64,000 bases of DNA from positions 1-64,000 of the forward strand of contig JAOVVO010000112.1 in NCBI GenBank assembly GCA_028564675.1, in the 5' to 3' direction. The DNA is from Onchocerca lupi (Eukaryota > Nematoda > Chromadorea > Rhabditida > Onchocercidae). The stretch's first letter is position 1; each line of letters begins with the position of its first letter. The notes beneath the pieces are model-generated. The model did no database searches. It had not been told where the DNA came from and saw nothing but the letters and a program-made list of their open reading frames with translations. Below are positions 1 through 11,227 of this stretch, in pieces. Made by a program: the position numbers and the translations under genes.

Positions 1-45
1 TCATTTCAAACCAAAATAAAACTTAACGACAAATGATATTTTGAG

Positions 46-1086
46 CTTCGATGGCGATGTCAGGCGTAACCAGTTTCTTACGATTTCCCAGCCAGTTGAA
101 TTCTGATTTGCATGAATTAGCTGTTAGTATGATTCCGTTACCGAAACTTCATTTCCTGATGTTTGGTTGTACTCCGCTGACTATTTGTAATACCGTTAAA
201 CTCAAGTTATTCAAGACCAGTGATTTGATCCAACAGGTTTATTTAATATGATTTAAGCAATTTTAATTTCATAATTTTGCAATTTCATATTTCTGCATTC
301 ATTGTTTTAGACATCATTAGGTTGAAATACACAAGATATAGCTATTTAGGCTTTCGCCTCTCCCAGATTTCTTGCTAACCCTCCTTTTTTTTTTCCTTCA
401 ACATTGTCTCTTCAAAAACCTATGAAAACCGCTTTTACGTGAATTAATTCATTGGTCATGTTCGGAATGCACCATATATAAATGAAGTGGATAAATAAAA
501 TAATTATGTGAAAATTAAATAAAGTTGCAAGAGAAAAAAACAACTAAGAAATTTTTAAATGATTTAAAAATTTTTAGAAGTCAAAAAATAGTCTGTTTAA
601 ATGCCTAAAAATTCTCTTCCAGTTGTTTGACGAGCGTTATATGATGACCACCTATAATCCAAGAAATGGTCGTTATCTGGCTGCTTCCGCAACGTTCCGT
701 GGACCAATATCGATGTACATCAGTAAATAACTTGTTTAAATTACAATATCGTTTAAGCATCACTAAAACATCATTTCATTTTCCTTCCCAGGATTTGGAA
801 ACTCAAATATCGAATATTCGAATGACAATGAACTCTGCATGTATTCCAAAGAACATCAAATTAGGTATATGCGACATCCCTACAAACGGAACCACGAACA
901 TTGCTGTTTCTCTCTTTCATACTACATCAATTCAAAAAATATTTACCACTATCAGATTGAAATATAAAGGTTGCTTTTAAATTGATCATAAGTGATAAAT
1001 TTTAAACTTGCTTTATTTAATCAACGAAATTATTTTTCCATAAAGGTGGTTTTAAAAGAGAATTTTGAAATTCAAAGAAATATTTT

Positions 1087-1128
<42 letters not shown>

Positions 1129-1335
1129 GCAATGTTTCAACACAAAACCTTTTTCCACTGGTATAAAAGCGAAGGAATAGAGGGAGCGGAATTTATGGAA
1201 GCGGATAACACTATCCAGGACTTAATTACAGAATATAAGCAATATGAGGGAGTACCGGATGATGAAGATTGGAATGACGAAGTCGACGATAGTATGCAAG
1301 CAGTTAATGATATGGAACAGCCCAATCAGAAATGA
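46..1335 (+). CDS. Divergent beta-tubulin, 3' part (possible pseudogene)
   Basis: Tubulins form microtubules as GTP-binding alpha/beta dimers. Four stretches read as the C-terminal half of beta-tubulin: 46-236 (MSGVTSFLRFPSQLNSDL, like the MSGVTTCLRFPGQLNADL segment), 623-714 or 722 (GRYLAASATFRGPISM), 792-969 (IPKNIKLGICDIP) and 1130-1335 (MFQHKTFFHWYKSEG, then an acidic tail ending at TGA 1333-1335). Exon 3 joins exon 4 cleanly in phase 1. The exon 2/3 junction does not work: both GT donors (715, 723) give a phase that does not match the tubulin frame of the third exon. The first acceptor is TTTTGAG rather than TTTCAG. Many normally invariant residues are changed. The 5' part lies outside the window. 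It may be a diverged TBB-6-like paralogue, a decaying copy, or carry a sequence error. Family assignment is firm; functionality is not. Confidence 0.8.
1088..1125 (+). repeat. Poly(T) tract of 38 at an intron acceptor
   Basis: An uninterrupted run of 38 T precedes ACAG at the acceptor of the last tubulin exon. It forms an extreme polypyrimidine tract. Homopolymers this long also cause assembly length errors. Confidence 0.9.
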
Positions 1336-1919
1336 ATACCGAATTGTGACAGCATTATTTCAGATTATTTTTGTATGATTTTTTTTCTCATAGTGAAATG
1401 ATTTTTTTTTTCTAAAATTTTGGTTATGTCAGAATAACTGATTTAGATTATTTGATGATTGAAAATGCAACAAATCTATTTTGTGAAATTAATCAAATAT
1501 TCAGAAATCAATTAAAATATTGATATGGCTCATTCCGTAATTGATGCTAACATAAGACTGATTGTCCACAAATCAAAAGGGAAATATATTTCTGGATTAT
1601 TGAACAAATCATAGTTTATTTCTAATATGGTGGCTATTGGGAAGCATAAACGATTAATAGTTGTGTCGCCCTTTTAGAGATATATAATACAAAAATGTTT
1701 ATCAGAGATCATTGTCCTACGACGAAGTTAAAGTTAAAAAGAGAAGTTGAAAGTTAAAAATTTGAGAAGTTAAAAATTTCCAGAAATACATTTTCTTTTG
1801 TTTTAGGTTGAAAGACTTCATTAGCTTGAAAAGTTCTGTTAATAAAAAGGATGTGACAAATAGGACAATTAGTTTATTTCGAGATTGATTCAAGTTATCC
1901 AACTTCTATTGTGATTTCA

Positions 1920-2186
1920 GGAACTTTGATTAATCTTGAAAAGACTCTCATATTCAATAAATTCAAAGTTTGGAACTTAACGAACAATAAATTGACCTAT
2001 TATATTAACGGACGTCACAGCATACCATCCGGAACTAATCTACGTGTAGAAAATCAACAAAATTCATTAAGATATAAAGTACGAAATAGAATTGCTTTTC
2101 GGGAGACAACAGGTACTAATGGATATTATGAAATAACGTGTTTTAGACGGCTAACAAAATTACGATCTGATCACTTTTTTAAATGA
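1920..2186 (+). CDS. Unassigned possible exon
   Basis: An open frame of about 88 codons follows a good acceptor (GTGATTTCAG, ending 1919) and ends at a TGA at 2184-2186. The peptide includes the segments KVWNLTNNKLTYYINGRHS and TGTNGYYEITCFRR. I do not recognise a family; the G-x-Y-x-x-x-C pattern near the end faintly recalls an Ig-like strand, but that is weak. No upstream exon could be found between the tubulin stop and this stretch. It could be a terminal exon of an unseen small gene or chance. Confidence 0.2.
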   Translation, partial: GTLINLEKTLIFNKFKVWNLTNNKLTYYINGRHSIPSGTNLRVENQQNSLRYKVRNRIAFRETTGTNGYYEITCFRRLTKLRSDHFFK

Positions 2187-2780
2187 TGAGAGTGCAATTG
2201 TTAATTAAGAGAATGGAAAAGATTGATAGAATTTGTAAGATACAACGTCATGAAAGATGAAAAAAAAGCTAAATGATCACAGGGAATAACGATAGAAGTG
2301 ATTGAGAGTGCGTTATAATTAGAATGATAAACGAAGAATTTTGTTGGTGGTTTTATTTTTTATTTTTATTACGTTAGGACGTGAAATGTTTGGAAGGTGA
2401 AAAGTTAAGTTGCTGATGTTAGTTTGGTGGTAAATGTTTGTCTGATAAATGAACAGTTAATTAAAACAAATAATCTTTAAGAAATATGTTATTTTGTTGT
2501 TATTTGGTGATATTTTATGATTATTGTTACTTATTATTAAAGTTTGAAAATATATATGGTTGAAATTGAGTAAGTGTGATTTACTCTGATTTCTGAATGT
2601 TACGAGAATGTATCGCCCATTTCAGCTATGAACAAAGTTGTTATCCAATTATATATGTCTGAAACATAAAAAAAAAATTTTCGGAACGACCATTCTCGTT
2701 GAATGCATTGCGTTGAATTAAAATAACAAAAAAAAAAAAAGAGAGAGAGAGAGAAAACGCAAAAGAAAATCATTTTAAAA

Positions 2781-2786
2781 TTTCAG
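2781..2786 (+). promoter_or_regulatory. Acceptor preceding PIGN start (probable trans-splice site)
   Basis: TTTCAG occurs 44 bases before the chosen ATG with no coding exon recognised upstream. In nematodes this arrangement usually marks spliced-leader addition. The leader would join an mRNA that carries a short upstream reading frame (ATG at 2802, stop at 2811). Confidence 0.5.
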
Positions 2787-2788
2787 TT

Positions 2789-2872
2789 ACGCTGCAAATA
2801 CATGGTAAGTTAGCGATATTGGAATGCAGTATGCTGCAAATATATGGCAAACTAACGATATTGGGTATATTC
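2789..2872 (+). repeat. 42-bp direct duplication across the PIGN start
   Basis: Bases 2789-2830 and 2831-2872 are imperfect tandem copies (CTGCAAATAYATGG...GATATTGG). The period of 42 keeps the frame. The downstream copy starts with the ATG used by PIGN; the upstream copy has ACG at that position. Confidence 0.85.
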
Positions 2873-5800
2873 GTACATGCAGTACTACTCTATTCAATAT
2901 TTGATATATATTACTCATCACCTTTAGTCTTAGGCCTTCATCCACAACCTATCACTTATGGGAAAGGCCTAGCTGATCGTCTTGTCATTTTCTCAGCTGG
3001 TATGTTGGTTTTTTGACGGGTTTTGATTTCTAATTTTTTCACCTCTCCATACTCATTTTCTCTTGTAGTGGTTCATTTATTCATGCTGTCAAAAAAAAAA
3101 AAAAGAAAAAATACTATTGTTTTCCTCTATTTCTTTTGCAGAGCATGTTGCATCCATGTAACATTCATGTTAACTACAGCTGCTTAAGTTTCTTCTCAAA
3201 AGCAAAAACTTAAGCCTTATGTTCAAATATATTTTTACTGGTTTCCAGATGGTTTGCGGGCAGATACATTCTTTAATCATCCTGAAAAGTCACCATTCTT
3301 GCACGAAATTATTAATTCAAGCAAGGTAAATAATTGGATGTTGCAAAATCAAAACCATTTAGTCATAACGAAATTCATGAGTCAATTTACATATCAGAGA
3401 AAGTTCTTGAAAAAATCTTGCGTGAGAAAAGTAAAGGAAGTTTTGGAAATGATAATGCATTCCTTCAGATATATTCCTGGAAAAAAGACGAAGCTTCATT
3501 TTCAGGCTTCCTGGGGTGTAAGCATAAGTCATGTGCCAACCGAATCACGGCCTGGACATGTATCAATGCTTGCTGGCTTTTTCGAAGATGTCAGTGCTGT
3601 TGCTCGTGGTTGGAAGCATAATCCAGTTCCATTTGACAGTATCATCAATAGGTAAAAGTCTAAAGCATACAACGATTAGCAACTTCATCCATTACACGGT
3701 TTCCTTTCTTTATTTCCTAAGCTGAACGTACTTTTTGGTTATCAAAAATCTAAGTAATGCTCTGCCGATCACTACAGAACACTCGAACATTGCCGTATCT
3801 TAAAACATAAAGCATAGAACATTGTAAAATCAAAGAAGACTTGACATTTAAAATCTTCTTTCCCTCTTCTCCTCTTCCCGTTCTCTTCCGTGCGTTCTAA
3901 GATATTAGACATCCCAGGCGACATTGTAGGTCGCGTGAAACATTTGCTTTTGGCAGTCCGGACATTGTCTCAATATTTACAAGCAATGTCAACCATGCTA
4001 CTGCAATAGTTTATTCACCAGAATTAGAGGATTTCCAGCAAAAGGATGCTGCACAGTTGGATCGGTGGGTATTCAGAGAAATAGAAGTGAGTTATTATAA
4101 TTCAAATTCAGAAATCTGTGCATGCTATGATATGAGGAACTTGTGCATGCCATGATAGTAGTAATTGCATACTATGATAATAAGTAGTCGAGCTAAAAAG
4201 TTTCAGTTTAGAAACTTCTGAATAGCACGGATATGACTATTACGAAACGCTTGGCCTCAGATCGCCTTGTATTTTTCCTCCATTTATTGGGATTGGACAC
4301 AAATGGACATGGTCATAAACCTAAGTCAGATAAATATATTGATAATATTGCAATTGTCGATACAGGAATTGCAAGAGTGGTACAGTTATTGAACGATTTC
4401 TTTGCCGATAACAGGTTTACCTCTTAATATTAAAGAAAAAAAACTTCGAAAGAGTAGAACTGATTTGACAAAAAAACTTCCGCTTTTTTTGAATCATAAC
4501 TTGTGAAAGTGATAGTATAGTCACTATCATAAATAAAGCCGCGATTAGTAGTTGGTTTTTCTATTTTTCATCATTCTGGGTGTTCTCCGAAATTTTTTTG
4601 TCCAGTTGTTATATTTTCTCTATAAAACACTTATTCTTTCCTTTGGTTATATTTTAATAAATTTAGAACAGCCTTCTTATTCGTCGCAGATCACGGAATG
4701 ACAGATTGGGGTTCACATGGTGCTGGTACAGAAGCTGAATTGATTACACCATTAGTGATTTGGGGTTGTGGTGTACATGGCAGTACTGTGAGGAGTGAAA
4801 TTAGTCAAGTAAATCTTTTTTTCCACTCTTCATTTTTATTAAGAATTTTTCGATGTTACTGTTGCGCTATTATCATAGTTTAAGAATGGCTTATTTAAGT
4901 ATGTTATGCACGTTATTTAAGATTGACCTGTCACCGTTGATGTCTGCTTTGCTTGGTTGTCCGATTCCAATGAATAGTTTTGGCATTGTGCCTTTACATC
5001 TGTTGGATGCAACACCGAGATACAAATTTATGGTGGCATATGCTAACTTCAAGCAGGTCCATCGATTACTACCACTTAATTTTAATACTAAACTTTGGAT
5101 TAAGAATTTCAGTCTTTATCAAACATTAATATTTTGATACCTTGTATCGTTTTATATCTTTATTGGTACCTCCTTCATTTTTGACCTTGCGGTTTGCAAA
5201 ACTCCTTAATTCGATATAAGTAATAAGAAAAAATTTATTACGCATAAATATGTGAAGGGTTTTTTCATCAACTAATTTCCATGATAATGGATTCAAAACT
5301 TTTTCCAGATGTTGGAACAGTTTATTCGAAAAAAAAATGAAAAAAAAGCTCACTCATTGTCTTTCATGTTTCGTGATTTTGAACAATTCCATCCGAAAAT
5401 ATTGCCTACTATTGAAAGTGAAATCAAAAGACTTGTGACGCAAAGCAGGTTCGTTTTTATTGATTTGATTTTTGTTCCAAATCCTTAGGAAATTTAAATA
5501 CAAATCATTATTTAGTAATTACTGACAGCCCAATCTACGTGGATTAAGCGAAATGATTTAATAGCTGGGATCTTAAACTTTTTTGGAGCACTGCTTCTGT
5601 GTATAGTCTTGCACCATTTGATGATATATTATATATAATGACCAGATCTAAGTATCCTTGTTTCACAGATTTGAGGCAGCTATAGCAGTATGCATGCAGT
5701 GGATTCCGGTTCTTCGAACTGGTTTAATTTATTTTCATCGTCATGACCGGACGCTCTTAGGAATTGCTATTGCTTCTACCTTCATCACATGGATGTTATG

Positions 5801-8480
5801 CGTTTATTTCATCACACTGAGGTAAAGATTTTCGTGGATTGAATCTTGAAAGATCATTGTACAAAATTGAAGAGAATATAATTCCATTAAATATGATAAT
5901 TCGATTATTTAACTATTGAATGCACAGTCAGCGAATGGACTAAACGGAAATCTTTGGTGGTTGACGTCGTAAGCTTTTTTCGGTTCACCAATGCTTTTAC
6001 TGGTAGTTTCTGTTATTTATAGGCGTTCTTCCACAATAATGAAGGATAATAATGTGTTGATTCTAAACTTGAAGCAGTTTTCTACTGTTAGCTTCATATT
6101 TACTTTATTATTACTTTGTGGACTACCGTTTACGCATGCCTTATATCTCACACTTCCTATATATCTCTCATGCGTTTCCTATAATACAATTGGTGATTTA
6201 TTTGCTTACAACTTGGAAAATTTTGTCATAAATTGGCATTCAACTCAATGTTCAGAAAAAAGGAAAAAATGGTTTTTATTATGCATCTCTTGGTTATTGT
6301 TAGCTATTTCAATTGGTAAGTTTTGTAACAGAAGATAATAGATTTTTTTGCGGAATTAAAAGCTGGAGATAAAGATTGAATTACAGTTCGCCTAAATATC
6401 GTTGTAATGCATAATTTCAAGATTGATTTTTCATTTCATAGAATGAAAATTTCTGGATAAAAGTTTCTGAATGAATTTAGATAATATTTTCGACAGAAAA
6501 GCTAAATTTCAGATGCCCAATTTTTAAAATTGGTTTTTTTTTCTTATGTATGAATATTAAAACCACTTTTGTTTTGTTTTCAGTTATAATCCTTTCGGTC
6601 ATTGTTTCCGCTTTCATTTATCGGCCAATATTGTCTGTAGAATTTTTGTTCTTAGGTTTAATTCCATTGTTAAGGCGTGAAGAAAATCGCGACGTAATCA
6701 AGTGGTAGGTGTTTGAAATTGTTGTGATTTACTTTGTTATCAGAAATTGTACATAATTCCTTCAGTTTCACCTAATTTTGTACTGAGATATTTTATATTT
6801 TATGAATTTTATTACATGAGGAAAGATCTTATTAATATTAATTTAATGTCAACAACTATAGTTTTAGATAATGATGTTATTTTGCTGGTTGCATTAACAT
6901 CTTGAAATGTTGATGTTTTAATTCGTGTATGACCACTTCTGTTTAGGAAGCGGATATGGTTGCTATGTTGTTTGGCTATTGCTATTTATCCTCAGTTCCC
7001 AGTAGTTGGACAAACTCCGCTTCCCACTGTTTGTGCCTTATCATCTTTCTTTATCTCATTGTTAATTTTCTGGATTTCTACTTCTTCGATGCTGTCATCA
7101 ACAAAAGTGCTGTTCCGATATCATTCAGCTCTACATCTTCTTGCCACAGTCTTAGTAATTCTTGTAGATGCTTTCAAGGATTATGAGGTTGGAATTTCAC
7201 ATAATCGGTCTTGAATGCCTTTAGGTATTAATTTATCTCCAAAAGACTTTTTGCTACAACATTGAATAATTTAATGATAACAAAATGCATTTTTTAGTTA
7301 TTATTAATGCTGTTACGCTCAGTTTGTTGGCTTTCAATTCCTGTAGCAGCAGTTTTACCACTATTATCATCTCGATTAGTTATCATTCGCCTTATTTGCT
7401 GGTTCTCATCACTTATGTTACCATATGCTTTGCTAAGCTTATCATATGAATCATCATTTATGTTGCTTCTTTTTGTTCTTCTCATCACATATGTAAGATT
7501 GGAATTTGGACACATGAGTGATGATGAATTTCTAGCTATGTCATTACCGGAACGAGATAATGAGACGAATCTAGCAGGTCAGCCGTTTTGAATACAATTA
7601 ATATTGTAAATAATGCATTTTAAAACATGAAAAAAAAATTTCGGTTTACTTTCTTTATAAGATTCTGGCATTTTCCAAGTTTTTATAGTCTGACAGTTCT
7701 GTAATTTTCATTTCAGATATTAGTGATACAAATCTCTGGGAGTGGCTGCAAGGTTTAATCTTAGTTATTCTTATCGAAGCGGCTTTCTTCGGTACGGGTA
7801 ATATTGCCTCGTTAAACAGTTTTAATCCGTCATTTTTACGATGTTTTATTTCTGTATTCTCTCCATTTACAATGACAGCTATGCTGATTTTCAAAATATC
7901 ATTACCAATTTTGGCTGTTGCTTTTACATACGCCGTCATTGTTCGATTAAAAAAGATCTTAATTGAGAAGTTATCAATGATACTGCTAATTATCTCCGAT
8001 ACTATGGCACTGGTAATTTTTACAAATTCAAATTAAGAATCGTCCCAGCATAATAATTTAGGATGCTCTGTCTCATGTCATAGTTTAATACATCATAATG
8101 CTCCAGGATCATTGGAGCTTTCCATATAGAATTGATTTGCAATGTTGGTATTACCAAGATGTAATTCCATCTTAAGAATAGCCTTGAGTTTATGCATTTT
8201 GAATTATATTTTGCAAATATGTCAGCTTATAGTGCATTGCAATTAATTTCAGGTCTTCTTCTTTCGATTAGTAGATGAAGGGAGTTGGATGGATATTGGT
8301 ATGAGCATAAGTCATTATTCGGTGTGCATGTTATTAACTGTTATAGTGTATCTTTTATTGAATTTTACTGAGTTTTTATTTCCTCTTTCATTGAGTAAAG
8401 TCATGCACAATGAGGGAAAGATATTCGAACGAAAACATATTTATTTCCTGGCTTTAAAAACAGGGAAAGATATCGTTTGA
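2831..8480 (+). CDS. PIGN: GPI ethanolamine phosphate transferase 1 (PIGN/Mcd4)
   Basis: PIGN adds ethanolamine phosphate to the first mannose of the GPI-anchor precursor in the ER membrane. Exons: 2831-2999, 3249-3325, 3506-3651, 3930-4086, 4212-4414, 4667-4808, 4922-5056, 5309-5448, 5669-5821, 6023-6315, 6584-6704, 6947-7187, 7298-7577, 7717-8012, 8253-8480. All phases agree and give 926 residues, close to human PIGN (about 930). An N-terminal membrane anchor is followed by the alkaline-phosphatase-fold domain: FSADGLRAD (metal Asp57), PTESRPGH (nucleophile Thr94), GLDTNGHGH (around 211-218) and ADHGMTDWGSHG (259-). The C-terminal half is multi-spanning and carries the family signatures FFGTGNIASLNSF and GSWMDIGMSISHY. 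The start is ATG 2831, because the in-frame codons upstream lack an ATG. Acceptors at 4211 (TTTAG) and 4921 (TTTAAG) are slightly atypical. AATAAA near 8902 could serve polyadenylation. Confidence 0.96.
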
Positions 8481-9706
8481 TTCTTTTTCTAAGTGCAAAA
8501 GAAACGCTTTGTACTAGTACTGTGTTTTACTTTACCGTTAGATTTCTGAAAAAAAAAAAAGAAGAAATGCTCTCAGAAAAAATCGGGTCTGAAAGTGCGA
8601 ACTTTTCTCATTTAGCGCTTTATAATACATATAAATGACATAAATTGTTCCGAATGTCTATCAAGAATCCTTTCCAAAATGTAGCTGCCTCCTCATACTT
8701 TATGGTGATATCGCATCTGATTTTACCTAGATATGTAGACTTTCCAATCACTCTTTGCAGCACGTTTTCGTAATAACTTATTTACATGATCATTGTATGG
8801 ACCTGCTGATGTTAGCGCCAGACAAACTTACCTCACCATTCATTCGTTATATTGCGAATGGTTTTTAACTTTCTTTCCACTCTCTACTGCCTATTTCCGA
8901 GAAATAAAGCCACATATCTTAACTGATATCTTAACGATGAACAATGTATTTTATATGTATACGCGGTAAATTATGAAACCCTAGCCATATAATATATACG
9001 TGTACTATTGCTTTGTACTACTATTGTACTTTACTTTACCATTATAATGAAATTTTGATATAAAAATGTAAAATGACTTACACTTTAAAAGTGCCGTCAG
9101 TTATTCACTTCAGCTTATTCATTGTAATGCATAGTCGTTTGTTTAATTACTTCACGCATACTTTTTTCTTTGAAAAAAATTTACAAATTATGAAACCATT
9201 TTGTTCAATCGTTGACACTGGCTGTAGTGAATGTTGGATGTTATTTATACAGAAATTTCCCACAATAGATCTGCTATTAGTAAAAGGAGCGTCAAAGTGT
9301 AGAATTTTATTGCTGAAATACAAATTCATCATTTATAACAATGATGCTGTTGAAAGAAAATCCATATGTAACATTTGGCAGAGTATAGTAGCGAAACTGA
9401 ATATAAATGCCTGATTGTTTAAACGCATAGCAGTTTCACAGGGGTACAACTTATACGTTGAGCACATCTCATAAAGCTTGAAACATGACTAAAGAAAAAA
9501 TCAGCCTCGATAAATGAAAAATCCATCACAACAATAGTCAGGAACAGTTAGAGTTTAAAGTTAAGGTGAGGCAACAATTTTTCAATCCATAATCGTGGAC
9601 AATCATCATTTTGCATGAATCACAAACGCAAATCATATTTTTTCTCAACAGATATTCAAATTTGAAACTCGGAAAATAAGGTGAACATAAATATCAAAGG
9701 CAAAAC
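8481..9706. other. Intergenic region between PIGN and ARPC5 3' ends
   Basis: The two genes converge here, so both 3' UTRs lie in this spacer. An AATAAA occurs near 8902. Open stretches on both strands around 9073-9414 look like chance frames: no splice-flanked structure and no family resemblance. No RNA gene was seen. Confidence 0.6.
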
Positions 9707-10522
9707 TCATAACCTTTGCCGATCACAAAATACACGAATTATAGCACCGTACCCACCACGAGCTAATATCTGAAACAATATTAAACTTATCAAAATCCAT
9801 GTAATATGAAAGTAGCATGGAACTTATTAATGTTTCAAATTCTTAACGTCTTATTAATGTCTATCCCAACTAAAAAGTCTCAATTTTTCAGCATTAAATA
9901 TATATTTCCATTACATTTGTCAACATTTTTCGGCTTTCATTTGATGATTTGAAATGCGAGAGCTTCAAGTAATATTATTCATTTGGTAATAAATAGTATT
10001 ACTTGAGACTGAGCTCCAAGTAATATTATTCATTTGGTAATAAATAGTATTACTTGAGAATCTCACACTTCAAAACCCCCTGATGTCGTTCATAGCAACA
10101 GTTCGAGTATCTTTGGGCATGATTATAGCAATAGAATCTAAAGTGGAGCAAATTAACAAACACAACAATAAGGACCTGTACAGATGAACTATAGGTCCAA
10201 AATATCAGAAAATTTAAAAAACTAAAACTTCACTTGAAGGAAAAAAAACAGTGCTAAAACAGTTGAAGTTTACCAGAAATGTAATGGACACGATGAGACT
10301 GGCTTATTAACGTAGAAAATAACTTGAAATTACCTGGGCATGCCACGATAGGAGATATTGACAAGTTGCATTATCAGCCTGAGTGTCCATCGCTTTATAT
10401 ATGAATTTCATCAAAAGATTTACTTCATCATCTGTCAAGTTCTTGACTATACCTTCTATATCCGCTGTCTTTACATTCATCAAAACTTTCGTTACGAGAG
10501 CGGTAGAACGGTCTTTTATCGC
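9707..10522 (-). CDS. ARPC5: Arp2/3 complex subunit 5 (ARPC5/p16), last two exons
   Basis: ARPC5 is the smallest subunit of the Arp2/3 complex, which nucleates branched actin. On the minus strand, exon 10522-10334 encodes 63 residues (KDRSTALVTKVLMNVKTADI, then DDEVNLLMKFIYKAMDTQ and CQYLLSWHAQ). Exon 9769-9707 encodes ILARGGYGAIIRVFCDRQRL and a TGA stop. These match the conserved C-terminal half of the family (LLMKYIYKG..., LLQWHEKALA.GG.GSI.RVL). Both junctions are phase 0 with GTAATT and GTTTCAG sites. The N-terminal half, about 65 residues, was not found; it must lie upstream at higher coordinates on the minus strand or be absent here. The 564-base intron contains a tandem hairpin repeat, and a palindrome abuts the upstream acceptor. 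Confidence 0.9.
9966..10059. repeat. Tandem pair of identical hairpins in an ARPC5 intron
   Basis: A 43-base block occurs at 9966-10008 and again, identical, at 10017-10059 (51-base period). Each copy folds on itself: CAAGTAATATTA pairs with TAGTATTACTTG over 12 positions with one G-U. Confidence 0.85.
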
Positions 10523-10527
10523 CTATA

Positions 10528-10555
10528 ATAGGTGTATTATATATAATACACCTAT
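10528..10555. repeat. Perfect 28-bp palindrome beside a splice acceptor
   Basis: ATAGGTGTATTATA is followed directly by its reverse complement. On the minus strand it sits just upstream of the TATAG acceptor of ARPC5 exon 10522-10334. Confidence 0.9.
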
Positions 10556-10763
10556 CATTTATGTTAACGAATTCATAAATTTGATAAAATATCTGCAGAA
10601 TCCAGCAAGTATGCAACGAGGGTGACTGAAGTGGAATTACAAAAGTATACAGCTATTAGATACACAATAATGCATACTATAAACAACAGCAGCATGATAC
10701 CGAATACTTCTGCCTTCTTCCTCCCTTCCCACTTCGTCTTATCCTTTTATTAGATTGCTGATC

Positions 10764-10766
10764 AAA

Positions 10767-10826
<60 letters not shown>
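10764..10826 (+). repeat. Poly(A) tract
   Basis: A 63-base run of A is interrupted once by G (10786). Confidence 0.95.
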
Positions 10827-10828
<2 letters not shown>

Positions 10829-11169
10829 AAATGCATGCAGTTGGATTTAAATAAAGCCAACTGACCGATATATTTGCTTGGTTTTTCATTCAATTCGCAA
10901 CAAACGCTAATTATTTTAGTTTACAAAAAAAGTAAAAAGATTAAAAAAAAAAGGAGAAAATTCAATTTATACTTAAACATTCATCTTTTCGCAACTCTTT
11001 CCTCCTCCTTCCTCTTTCCTCTTCTCTTTCTGTTTCATTCTTGAGCAATAATCGAAACAGCAAACCGACCGAAATGAAATCAAAAGTAGAATGGAATGTA
11101 TGAAGAAGCAAACAACTGACTATTAATTTATTCTTCAGATTCTTTCAACTTATCCCTTCTCATCTTTTT

Positions 11170-11173
<4 letters not shown>

Positions 11174-11216
<43 letters not shown>
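11174..11216 (+). repeat. (CT)n microsatellite
   Basis: About 21 CT units, continuing imperfectly to about 11227. Confidence 0.95.

Positions 11217-11227
<11 letters not shown>

Larger units (their letters stand above)
1336..2786. other. Intergenic region between tubulin and PIGN
   Basis: This AT-rich spacer contains one open stretch at 1920-2186 (listed separately), a GA-rich simple tract near 2742-2755 and the acceptor TTTCAG at 2781-2786 before PIGN. No other coding signal was recognised. Confidence 0.6.

Noticed and set aside
8789..8805. GATCATTGTATGGACCTGC, similar to GATCAATGTATGAACCTGC at 16717
   Set aside because: The similarity ends after 19 bases, too short to claim a shared element.
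9073..9414. 113-codon plus-strand frame containing DTGCSECW, recalling an aspartic-protease motif
   Set aside because: It lies in the region between convergent 3' ends, has no splice context and no second motif; the opposite strand is also open, which points to chance.
10677..10889. Minus-strand frame rich in Phe
   Set aside because: Translation of a poly(A) tract.
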